Shown here: in pieces, positions 24,998 through 32,929 of the stretch
How the letters are laid out: the number at the start of each line of letters is the position of its first letter
How positions within the stretch are numbered: position 1 is the first letter of the stretch
Assembly (NCBI GenBank): GCA_028339975.1
Contig: JAOLDG010000001.1
Coordinates: 198,740-262,739, forward strand
Source of the DNA: Hyphomicrobiales bacterium
GTDB lineage: Bacteria > Pseudomonadota > Alphaproteobacteria > MED-G09
Length of the DNA stretch: 64,000 nucleotides
Direction of reading: 5' to 3'
Made by a program: the position numbers and the translations under genes
Notes under the pieces: model-generated
What the model saw: the letters and a program-made list of their open reading frames with translations, nothing else
Databases searched by the model: none
What the model was told of the DNA's origin: nothing

Positions 24998-27643
24998 TTG
25001 AAAAAAATAAAAAGAAATACTGTAGAATTTATTTTTATAATCTTATTTTTTTTCAGTAACCTTGCTTTGGCTCAAGATAAAACAATTGAAGAAATTATAG
25101 TTACTGGTTCTTATATTAAAGTTAGCCCTAAAGATGGATCCTCACCCGTTGACATAATAACTAGAGATGAAATTGATGGGATGGGAGCTTTTTTAACGTC
25201 TGACATCACTAGAAATCTATCCATTAATTCAGGCTCTGAAAATAATACCGATGCATTTACCTCAGGAAATACACAAGGGACGTCAAATATTAATTTAAGG
25301 GGGTTAGGTTTATCTTCTACACTAGTCTTGATTGATGGCAGAAGACAAACTGTAACTGGTGCAACAGCCAATGATGGTAGTGTTTTTGTTAATACTTCAA
25401 CAATTCCATTAATTGCTATTGAAAGGGTGGAGGTTCTTAAAGAGGGGGCTGCATCAATTTATGGATCTGATGCAATGGCTGGAGTGGTTAACTATATCTT
25501 TCGAAGAGATTTTGCGGGAGCTGAATTAGAAATATCTAATCAAAAAGCTGACGCTGGAGGCCAAGAAGATAGATCTTTAAACTTTATAATTGGCAATGAA
25601 AGAAACGGTTTAAACTGGATGTTAGCAGGAAGCTTTCTTGATAGATCGGCTATGGCAGGAAGTGAAAAACCTGAAATTTCTCAACTGGCTGTTAGTGGTC
25701 TTGGAAATAGCTTTCTTCTTTTTGCGCCTTCCAACGTCAATAAAGGTCCTTACAAAGGGGACTATAGTATATTTGAAAACATACCAGACGCTGACTGCGT
25801 TAAAAATAAAGGTATAATTATCCCTCAAGGAAGTGGATCACGGTGTGGATTTTTGTATGGTCCAAGGTTCAACCTTGTAAATGATGAAAATCATGAAAAC
25901 TTTTATGGTTCATTGAAAAAAGAATTCGTTAATGGAGTAATGCTTGATGCAGACTTTATGTATTCTTCTAGTAAAGTAAATGACAACCCTCAGTCACCGT
26001 CTTACCCAGCTCTTTCTTATTTAGAAACTGCTAATTTAATAATGCCTGAAACAGCAGGTAATCCATTCGGAGTTCCTGTAATGTGGTTAGGGCGTCCTTT
26101 GGGCTCATCCTATCCATCACCATTGGCTCCTAGAAGTATTGATACTCAAAGAATTTCGTTAGGTATGTCTGGAGAGCTTAATAACGGCTTTGACTGGGAT
26201 ATACATTATACATCAAGTAAGGATGAAGGTTACATCAGTCAACCAGATACAAGTAAACAGAGGTTTACTAGCGCCATTAAAGGTCAGGGCGGTGTAACTG
26301 GTGATCAAACTTGGAATCTTTTTAATTCATCTGCAAATACTTCACCTTTAGTGGATTGGATATCTACTAAACAAGAAACTTGGACTGACAATAGATTGGA
26401 TGTTTTAGATTTTGTTTTTTCTGGAGATATAAAAACAAATGCATTTGAGAATATTGCAATGGCAGTAGGATTGCAGCTTAGAAAAGAAGAATTTTCTGTG
26501 AAACGCGATAAAGACTCACGTATAGAATTTGATAATAATGGAAATATTTCAAAACCAGCGGACTTATTATTTTTAGGGGGTGGTATAGAGGCAAGTGCAA
26601 AAAGAAATGCAATGGCAGCATTTGCTGAATTTTCTATTCCGTTAGGTGATAATTTTTTACTTAAAACAGCACTTCGATATGAAGAATTAGAAGATAACAA
26701 TACATTTGATCCGAAAATATCATTGCGTTACCAACTATCAGATGCCGTTGTTTTACGAGGGTCTTTAAGCACATCCTTTAGGGAACCTTCATTATCCCAG
26801 CTTTATTCAGGCCAGGTTAGCTTGCAGGGTATTCAGGATTACTCTGAAGGAAGTCCAAAAGGTGGAACTACCTTTATTCGCATTGCTCAAAATGGAAATG
26901 ATAGACTGTCCCCTGAAGAATCTGAAAATTTAAATCTTGGCGTACTTTGGAATCCTAAAGATAATTTAAGTTTTAAATTGGATTATTGGGCAATTGATTA
27001 TTCAAATGTTATTACAATAGAAAGTCCTCAAGGTAAGGTGATAAATAATCCACTAGATTCAGATGTTAAGAGAACAGTTGATGGAACTCTTTTAGGTGTA
27101 ACAACAAAATATTTTAATGCTGCAAATGTTGATACTAATGGTATTGATATTGAAATAAATTATAGTTTTGATACTAATTTAGGTTTATTAAATATGGTAC
27201 TGAGAGGAACTCATATTTTAAAATATGAGATTCCAGATACATCAGGTGGATCTAAAGATGTGGTTGGATTATTTAACCATGATAATTTTGCTAGATCGCT
27301 GCCTGAAACTAAAATTATTTTAAATGCAGATATTATCAATAATCAACATATTTTTTCATTAGTTGGTCGCTATACTTCTGACTATAAAACTACTCGAGTA
27401 TTAAGTTCTTCCGCAAAAAGTTTGGGGTATAATCAAAATATAGATGAATGGTTTAGTATTGATTCTAAGTATAATTATTCCTTTGAATTTAATGAAAACG
27501 CGATGAGATTAAGTTTGGGTATCAAAAATATTTTTGATGAAGAAGCTCCCCAGGTTTATGATGCAGCTAATTTTAGTTATGATCCAAGACAACATGATAC
27601 AAGGGGTCGGTTAGCTTATATTGGATTAAAATTATTGCGATAG
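24998..27643 (+). CDS. TonB-dependent outer-membrane receptor
   Basis: An 881-residue outer-membrane transporter. The start is TTG, preceded by TAGGAGGG at 24987. A signal peptide of about 25 residues ends LALAQ; the TonB box EEIIVTGSY follows, then the plug domain with NLRGLGLSSTLVLIDGRR and IERVEVLKEGAASIYGSDA (residues 98-165), and a large beta-barrel with SLRYQLSDAVVLRGSLSTSF near residue 575. The C-terminus GRLAYIGLKLLR lacks the usual terminal aromatic. The ligand is unknown; iron chelates, vitamins or glycans are possible. Location after bolA gives no substrate clue. Confidence 0.93.
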   Translation: MKKIKRNTVEFIFIILFFFSNLALAQDKTIEEIIVTGSYIKVSPKDGSSPVDIITRDEIDGMGAFLTSDITRNLSINSGSENNTDAFTSGNTQGTSNINLRGLGLSSTLVLIDGRRQTVTGATANDGSVFVNTSTIPLIAIERVEVLKEGAASIYGSDAMAGVVNYIFRRDFAGAELEISNQKADAGGQEDRSLNFIIGNERNGLNWMLAGSFLDRSAMAGSEKPEISQLAVSGLGNSFLLFAPSNVNKGPYKGDYSIFENIPDADCVKNKGIIIPQGSGSRCGFLYGPRFNLVNDENHENFYGSLKKEFVNGVMLDADFMYSSSKVNDNPQSPSYPALSYLETANLIMPETAGNPFGVPVMWLGRPLGSSYPSPLAPRSIDTQRISLGMSGELNNGFDWDIHYTSSKDEGYISQPDTSKQRFTSAIKGQGGVTGDQTWNLFNSSANTSPLVDWISTKQETWTDNRLDVLDFVFSGDIKTNAFENIAMAVGLQLRKEEFSVKRDKDSRIEFDNNGNISKPADLLFLGGGIEASAKRNAMAAFAEFSIPLGDNFLLKTALRYEELEDNNTFDPKISLRYQLSDAVVLRGSLSTSFREPSLSQLYSGQVSLQGIQDYSEGSPKGGTTFIRIAQNGNDRLSPEESENLNLGVLWNPKDNLSFKLDYWAIDYSNVITIESPQGKVINNPLDSDVKRTVDGTLLGVTTKYFNAANVDTNGIDIEINYSFDTNLGLLNMVLRGTHILKYEIPDTSGGSKDVVGLFNHDNFARSLPETKIILNADIINNQHIFSLVGRYTSDYKTTRVLSSSAKSLGYNQNIDEWFSIDSKYNYSFEFNENAMRLSLGIKNIFDEEAPQVYDAANFSYDPRQHDTRGRLAYIGLKLLR

Positions 27644-27709
27644 ATGAGGTTACGTATTTATTTCCTTTTCGCACAATAGTTTGACTAAAAAATAAAAGTA
27701 ATTAATAAA

Positions 27710-28960
27710 TTAAACTTTTTCTACTCTCAGTGAGGTAATTTGATTTCTTGTTCTACCTAGAATTTTAAATTTAAACCCATAAAAGATATATGCGCTTCCA
27801 ACCTTAGGTATAGTTTGCGATTCATGTATTATTAGACCAGCTAGTGTTGTCGCTTCAGTATCTGGGATATCCCATCCATAATTTCTATTAAGATCCCTTA
27901 TACTCATACCCCCATCGACATCAATTGAGTTTGAAAACTCAGAAATAACTTCTTCAGTTTCCACATCATGTTCATCATCTATTTGACCAACAATTTCTTC
28001 TAGAATATCTTCTAGAGTAATTAATCCCATAATTGATCCGTACTCATCAACAACTAGGGCCATATGAAGTTTTTTGTCTAAGAAAGCATTTAGTTGCTCT
28101 TTCAGACTCGTTGTTTCAGGGACAAACCAGGGTTTAGATAATATTTTTCTTATATTAATATTTTGGAAATCATTATTATTCAGGAACGCTTCTTTTGTAA
28201 GAGATTTTATATGCAATAAGCCTATAAAATTATCAGTATTTTCTTCCCAAACAGGAATTCGCGTAAAAGGTGAAGAGAGAATTTCCTTAATTATCTTTTC
28301 ATTAATTTCATTAATATCAATTGCTGTAATATTTTTTCTATGCACCATTACATCTTCAACGGTAATGTCAGGTAGATCAAGAATAGCTCCTAGCATATCT
28401 CGGTCACCTTTTTTTACTTCACCCTCTTGATGGTGAATAGATATTTGACCCCTTAATTCATCATGAGCATCCACTAGTTTTTTTGATTCATTATTGTTTC
28501 TAACAAAATAACTGGAGGCTTTTTGCGCCAGGTTTGCTAAGGGACCTAATATTTTTATAGTTATTTTAATAGGTAACGCAGCTTTTAGAGACCACATATC
28601 AGAATATTTTAGAGCAATTATTTTTGGGAGTATTTCTGCAAAAATTACAACTAAGGATGTCATTACTATTGTTGCTACTATTACTCCAACATCACCAAAT
28701 AAAGATATGAAAAGACTGGTAGTTAATGCCGAGGCAAGGATATTTACTAAATTATTACCCAATAAAAGAGTGCTAATTAGCTTATCTTGTTGAGAAATTA
28801 ATTTTTCTACTTCTGCTGCTTTTTTATTTCCTTCATCAGCTAAATGTCTTATTCGTGCTTTAGATACGGCTGTTAAAGCAGTTTCTGATCCAGAAAAAAA
28901 AGCAGAGACTATTAACAATCCTAAAATTGATCCAAAAAATATTGCAAGTGTCATAAACAT
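27710..28960 (-). CDS. CNNM/CorC-type ion transporter with CBS domains
   Basis: A 416-residue membrane protein. An N-terminal CNNM (DUF21) domain with hydrophobic helices and SGSETALTAVSKARI spans about residues 1-190. A CBS pair follows, with VEDVMVHRKNITAIDI and HMALVVDEYGSIMGLITLEDILEEIVGQIDDE, and a C-terminal CorC_HlyC domain ends the protein. Such proteins are linked to magnesium or cobalt export. It sits directly downstream of aroB, with the aroB stop one base before its start; the aroK-aroB-CNNM order is common in alphaproteobacteria. Confidence 0.92.
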   Translation of the reverse strand: MFMTLAIFFGSILGLLIVSAFFSGSETALTAVSKARIRHLADEGNKKAAEVEKLISQQDKLISTLLLGNNLVNILASALTTSLFISLFGDVGVIVATIVMTSLVVIFAEILPKIIALKYSDMWSLKAALPIKITIKILGPLANLAQKASSYFVRNNNESKKLVDAHDELRGQISIHHQEGEVKKGDRDMLGAILDLPDITVEDVMVHRKNITAIDINEINEKIIKEILSSPFTRIPVWEENTDNFIGLLHIKSLTKEAFLNNNDFQNINIRKILSKPWFVPETTSLKEQLNAFLDKKLHMALVVDEYGSIMGLITLEDILEEIVGQIDDEHDVETEEVISEFSNSIDVDGGMSIRDLNRNYGWDIPDTEATTLAGLIIHESQTIPKVGSAYIFYGFKFKILGRTRNQITSLRVEKV

Positions 28961-30085
28961 TTATTGAAATCCTTCATCGATAAGAAAATCATTAATATCT
29001 TTATCTTCTAGGCCATCCTTTATGAATGCTTTGCCAATACCTTTTAATAGAATTAAGGTATTTTTATCATCTTTTCGTTTTTTATCTCTAGCCAATATAT
29101 CAATTATATCGACTGCCCTCAGAGTCGTATTCAGATCTGAATAATGCGATGGAATTCCTGCAGCTTTTATAAGATTAGTGACTTGGTTTACATCGTTTTC
29201 TGAGCAAAGATTCATTTTATTAGAGAATTTGGCTGATAAGCACATGCCAAAGCCAATTGCCTCACCATGAAGAATACCCGATCCATCAGTATTAATTTTA
29301 TTTTCAATAGCATGTCCAAATGTATGTCCGAGATTTAGTAGAGCTCTAGAACCTCTCTCCCGCTCATCTTCTTCCACAATATCCGCTTTCATTTGACAGG
29401 ACGTTGATACTGCCTCAATTAGTAATTCTGTGTTCAGCTTAAGAATGCCTCGCTGGTTATCTTTTAGCCATTCAAAAAAATCTTTATTACCTAAAATCGA
29501 ATATTTAATAACCTCCGAGTAACCTGATACTAGTTCTCTGTAAGGCAGTGTTGATAATAAGCTAACATCTATGATAACTGCTTTGGGTTGATAAAATGCA
29601 CCTACTAGGTTTTTTCCTTCACCCATATTGATTGCTGTCTTTCCTCCGACGGATGAGTCCACTTGAGATAATAATGTGGTAGGGATTTGAATAAAATCTA
29701 TTCCACGGAAAATAATTGAGGCTGTGAATCCGACAAGATCTCCTATAACGCCACCACCTAATGCAATAAGTGTATCTTGCCTTTCAATTTTTAAACCCAC
29801 GAGCTCTTCAATCAAGAGCTCTAATTGATTAAAAGTCTTACTTTTTTCTCCGGGAGGTATAATCACGACTTGAGTTTCTATATTTCCATCATTAAGGATT
29901 TTATGAATAGAAGGAAGAACAAAGCCGGCTACATTTTCATCTGTAATTATAAACACCTTAGGTCTTGAAATTACACCTGAAACTTCACTTAAGAGCGTAT
30001 CTTTAATATTATCATTAATTATAATTTTATATGATCGATCTTTTAGATTTATATTTATATCTTTATATTTTTTCATTTTCATCAA
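28961..30085 (-). CDS. aroB: 3-dehydroquinate synthase
   Basis: A 374-residue enzyme that converts DAHP to 3-dehydroquinate with NAD and a divalent metal, step 2 of the shikimate pathway. Motifs: PGEKSKTFN, ALGGGVIGDLVGFTASI (NAD binding), PTTLLSQVDSSVGGKTAIN (active site), and metal ligands in LNLGHTFGHAIE and LHGEAIGFGM. The start overlaps the end of aroK by 23 bases; internal ATGs at residues 2 and 4 are alternative starts. Confidence 0.97.
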   Translation of the reverse strand: MMKMKKYKDININLKDRSYKIIINDNIKDTLLSEVSGVISRPKVFIITDENVAGFVLPSIHKILNDGNIETQVVIIPPGEKSKTFNQLELLIEELVGLKIERQDTLIALGGGVIGDLVGFTASIIFRGIDFIQIPTTLLSQVDSSVGGKTAINMGEGKNLVGAFYQPKAVIIDVSLLSTLPYRELVSGYSEVIKYSILGNKDFFEWLKDNQRGILKLNTELLIEAVSTSCQMKADIVEEDERERGSRALLNLGHTFGHAIENKINTDGSGILHGEAIGFGMCLSAKFSNKMNLCSENDVNQVTNLIKAAGIPSHYSDLNTTLRAVDIIDILARDKKRKDDKNTLILLKGIGKAFIKDGLEDKDINDFLIDEGFQ

Positions 30086-30626
30086 TTATCAAATAACTTT
30101 TTAAGGATTTAAGGATTTTTTTAATAACGAGTGACTTATCTAAACCATCAACAACTATTTTAATATCTGCCTTTGAATATTCTTTTTCTCTTTCTTTTAA
30201 AAGTAATGATAGCACTTTTTGTCTATTACCTACATCAAGAAGTGGTCTATTTTTTGAATTTTTTAATCTTTCTATTAAAGTTTCTTCGTTGGCCTTAAGC
30301 CAAATTGAAATACAGTCTTTTTTGATTTTCCTTTGAATTTCTTTATTAATAAATGAACCTCCTCCAGAAGATATAATTGATGCCTCTTTATTTATTAATG
30401 ATTTAAAAATAACCATTTCTCTTTCTCTAAAATAGTCTTCACCATGTTTTTCAAAAATATCACTAATACTTAACTCTAACTCTTTCTCAATTTCGTTATC
30501 AGTATCATAAAATGGTAAGGAAATTTCTTCTGATAGAAGTCTCCCTATCGAAGTTTTACCAACACCCATTATTCCAATTAGGACAATAGAGGGCTGATTA
30601 TTATATTTTAAAGTATTTTTTTTCAT
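30063..30626 (-). CDS. aroK: Shikimate kinase
   Basis: A 187-residue P-loop kinase that phosphorylates shikimate at the 3-hydroxyl. Walker A is GIMGVGKTSIGRLL, DTDNEIE binds shikimate and magnesium, FREREMVIFKSL and SSGGGSF are the substrate-binding and Walker-B-like parts, and NRPLLD is the lid arginine region. It is first in the minus-strand aroK-aroB-CNNM run and divergent from the xerD side. Confidence 0.95.
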   Translation of the reverse strand: MKKNTLKYNNQPSIVLIGIMGVGKTSIGRLLSEEISLPFYDTDNEIEKELELSISDIFEKHGEDYFREREMVIFKSLINKEASIISSGGGSFINKEIQRKIKKDCISIWLKANEETLIERLKNSKNRPLLDVGNRQKVLSLLLKEREKEYSKADIKIVVDGLDKSLVIKKILKSLKSYLIIDENEKI

Positions 30627-30740
30627 TATCAGATTTATAACGTTATTAATGAAATAATATAACCTTATATTTTGTATAATTATTTAATTAGCATTAATTT
30701 AATAATAAGCAGTTATAATATCGTTCAAGGGAGAATAACT

Positions 30741-30878
30741 TTGAAAAAAAATTATAAAATTAAACTTTTATTAATAATTATTTTATTTTTTATTTTAATC
30801 GTAAGCCTTACCTTTGTTGAGCCCGAGGTAAATGAAATTAATAAAGTCATATCGAATGATGATTTAAATTTTAAATAA
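30741..30878 (+). CDS. Small single-pass membrane protein, unknown function
   Basis: A 45-residue protein from a TTG at 30741, with AAGGGAG ending seven bases upstream. It has a basic N-terminus (KKNYKIK), one transmembrane helix of about 20 residues (LLLIIILFFILIVSLTFV) and a short polar tail. An upstream in-frame ATG at 30672 has no ribosome site and would lie within the divergent promoter region. It ends 12 bases before xerD and is probably co-transcribed with it. I do not recognise a family. Confidence 0.5.
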   Translation: MKKNYKIKLLLIIILFFILIVSLTFVEPEVNEINKVISNDDLNFK

Positions 30879-30890
30879 ATAGGTAAAACT

Positions 30891-31928
30891 ATGAAAGAGT
30901 TTGGTGATGAAATAATTAATTGGGAAAAATATTGGTCAAATAATATAGAAAGATTTGATATTTTTTTTAATCATCTTTACATGGCTAGAGGTCTGAGTAA
31001 AAATTCAATTACATCATATAGGGATGACTTTAAAAGTTTATGTTCGTTTATTTGGAATAAAGAGTGGTTTAAAGAATCAGTTCATTCCAATAAAAAAACA
31101 AATTATTCTGGAATAGACTCCTTATTGAAGTATTCAAAAATTTATTATGTGGAAGATTTCTCTATTAATGAAATAAGAGAATATTTTATAGAATTAAGGT
31201 TGAAGAGTTTTAAAGAATCTACAATCAACAGAAGGTTTTCTGCATTTAATCAATTTTTTCTTTTTGAAATTAACGAATTGAGGCTTCAAGAAAATCCTAT
31301 GGATTTTATTGAAAGAGTTGTCTCAAAAAGAATATTACCTGATGTTTTGACTGAAGATGAAGTTGAGGTGATTTTAAATTTTACAAATGATTTAATTAAA
31401 GAAAAGAGCGGTCAACAAAAGAAAAAGCATTTGAGAACGTCATGCATAGTAGAAATATTGTATGCAACAGGTATGAGGGTAAGTGAACTAATTACATTAA
31501 AAATATCAGATTTAAGGCTGCAGAGAAGAATTTTAAACGTTATTGGAAAGGGTGATAAGCAAAGAATCATTCCTTTAACAGATCGTACAGTAGATATAAT
31601 AAATAGCTGGATGTGTTATGTTCCAGAGCACTCTGTTTTTTTATTTCCCTCCTATGGAATGAGTGGACATATTACAAGAGATTCTATTAACAAAATACTT
31701 TTGAATATTTCTTCAAAGACAAATATTGACAGAAAGAGATTAACTCCTCATAAATTGCGCCACGCATTCGCTACTCATATTATGAATCGTGGTGCAGATT
31801 TAAGGGTAGTTCAGGAATTATTAGGACATTCAAGTATTTCAACTACAGAAATATATACTCATATTCTTGATGCAAGGTTGGTTGAGTCTTTAAAGAAATC
31901 TCACCCTCTATCAAAAGGAAATACTTAA
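30891..31928 (+). CDS. xerD: Site-specific tyrosine recombinase XerD
   Basis: A 345-residue tyrosine recombinase that resolves chromosome dimers at dif with XerC. The N-terminal SAM-like domain has RGLSKNSITSYRDDF; the catalytic set is Arg in ATGMRVSEL, Lys in GKGDKQR, HKLRHAFATH, LLGHSS and Tyr322 in TTEIYTHI. It is about 40 residues longer than E. coli XerD because of an insertion around residues 55-85. Its core synteny (aroK, accA) argues against a phage integrase. XerC versus XerD is called by locus. Confidence 0.88.
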   Translation: MKEFGDEIINWEKYWSNNIERFDIFFNHLYMARGLSKNSITSYRDDFKSLCSFIWNKEWFKESVHSNKKTNYSGIDSLLKYSKIYYVEDFSINEIREYFIELRLKSFKESTINRRFSAFNQFFLFEINELRLQENPMDFIERVVSKRILPDVLTEDEVEVILNFTNDLIKEKSGQQKKKHLRTSCIVEILYATGMRVSELITLKISDLRLQRRILNVIGKGDKQRIIPLTDRTVDIINSWMCYVPEHSVFLFPSYGMSGHITRDSINKILLNISSKTNIDRKRLTPHKLRHAFATHIMNRGADLRVVQELLGHSSISTTEIYTHILDARLVESLKKSHPLSKGNT

Positions 31929-31969
31929 GATACTATATTTTTTTAAAAATTTATGAGTTAAAATAAAGA

Positions 31970-32926
31970 ATGGTAAATTATTTAAATTTTGAGAAGCCTT
32001 TGTCAAAGATTGAAGGAAAAATTCGTGAACTTAATGAGGTAAGGCTTCAAGATGATAATGGATCTATTTCTCTTAATGAAATCAATAAATTAGAAGCCAG
32101 GGCTCAAGAGGTATTAGCAAATTTATATAAGAATTTGAGTACTTGGGAGAAGACTCAAGTTGCAAGGCACCCTGACCGTCCTCATTTTCTAGATTACTCG
32201 AAGGGGCTGGCTAATAATTTTATACCTCTTTCGGGCGATAGATCTTTCGGTGAAGATAAGGCTATAATTGGAGGTATTGCAAAAATTGACAATATATCTG
32301 TAATGCTAATTGGTCATGAGAAAGGCTTTAATACAGAAACTCGCTTAAAACATAATTTTGGTATGGCTCATCCCGAGGGCTATAGAAAGTCAATAAGATT
32401 AATGAATCTTGCCGAAAGGTTTGATTTACCTGTTATTACTTTTATAGATACTCCTGGGGCTTATCCAGGTATTGGCGCCGAAGAGCGTGGCCAATCAGAA
32501 GCAATAGCTCGATCAACGGATCGTACTTTGTCATTGGGCGTTCCTGTTATTTCAATAATTATTGGTGAAGGGGGGTCTGGAGGAGCAATTGCACTTGCGG
32601 CAGCCAATAAAGTTTTAATGTTGGAGCATTCGATATATACCGTAGCCTCCCCAGAGGCCTCAGCATCTATTCTTTGGAGAAGCTCAGAAAAAGCTGAGCT
32701 TGCCGCAACCGCAATGAAGATAACCTCAGATGACCTTAAGAAATTAGGAGTAATAGATGAAATTATTGACGAGCCTCTAGGTGGAGCTCACAGGGAGCGT
32801 TCACAAGCTATTATGCAGGCTAAAATAGCAATAGTTGATAGCATCAATGAACTTTCTTCTTTAAGTTCCCCTGAGTTAAGAAAACATAGACGAGAAAAAT
32901 TCTTGAAAATCGGAAGAGATCTTTAA
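31970..32926 (+). CDS. accA: Acetyl-CoA carboxylase carboxyltransferase alpha subunit
   Basis: A 318-residue subunit that with AccD transfers carboxyl from biotin to acetyl-CoA, the first step in fatty acid synthesis. The crotonase-like core shows AHPEGYRKSIRLMNLAERF, FIDTPGAYPGIGAEERGQSE and GEGGSGGAIALA, the oxyanion-hole glycines. Length matches the bacterial norm of about 317. It follows xerD by 41 bases and converges on secA with stops three bases apart. Confidence 0.97.
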   Translation: MVNYLNFEKPLSKIEGKIRELNEVRLQDDNGSISLNEINKLEARAQEVLANLYKNLSTWEKTQVARHPDRPHFLDYSKGLANNFIPLSGDRSFGEDKAIIGGIAKIDNISVMLIGHEKGFNTETRLKHNFGMAHPEGYRKSIRLMNLAERFDLPVITFIDTPGAYPGIGAEERGQSEAIARSTDRTLSLGVPVISIIIGEGGSGGAIALAAANKVLMLEHSIYTVASPEASASILWRSSEKAELAATAMKITSDDLKKLGVIDEIIDEPLGGAHRERSQAIMQAKIAIVDSINELSSLSSPELRKHRREKFLKIGRDL

Positions 32927-32929
32927 GGT

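Noticed and set aside
30891-31928. Phage or integrative element integrase
   Set aside because: The recombinase is XerD-like and lies in core synteny between aroK and accA; no attachment repeats or phage genes are nearby.
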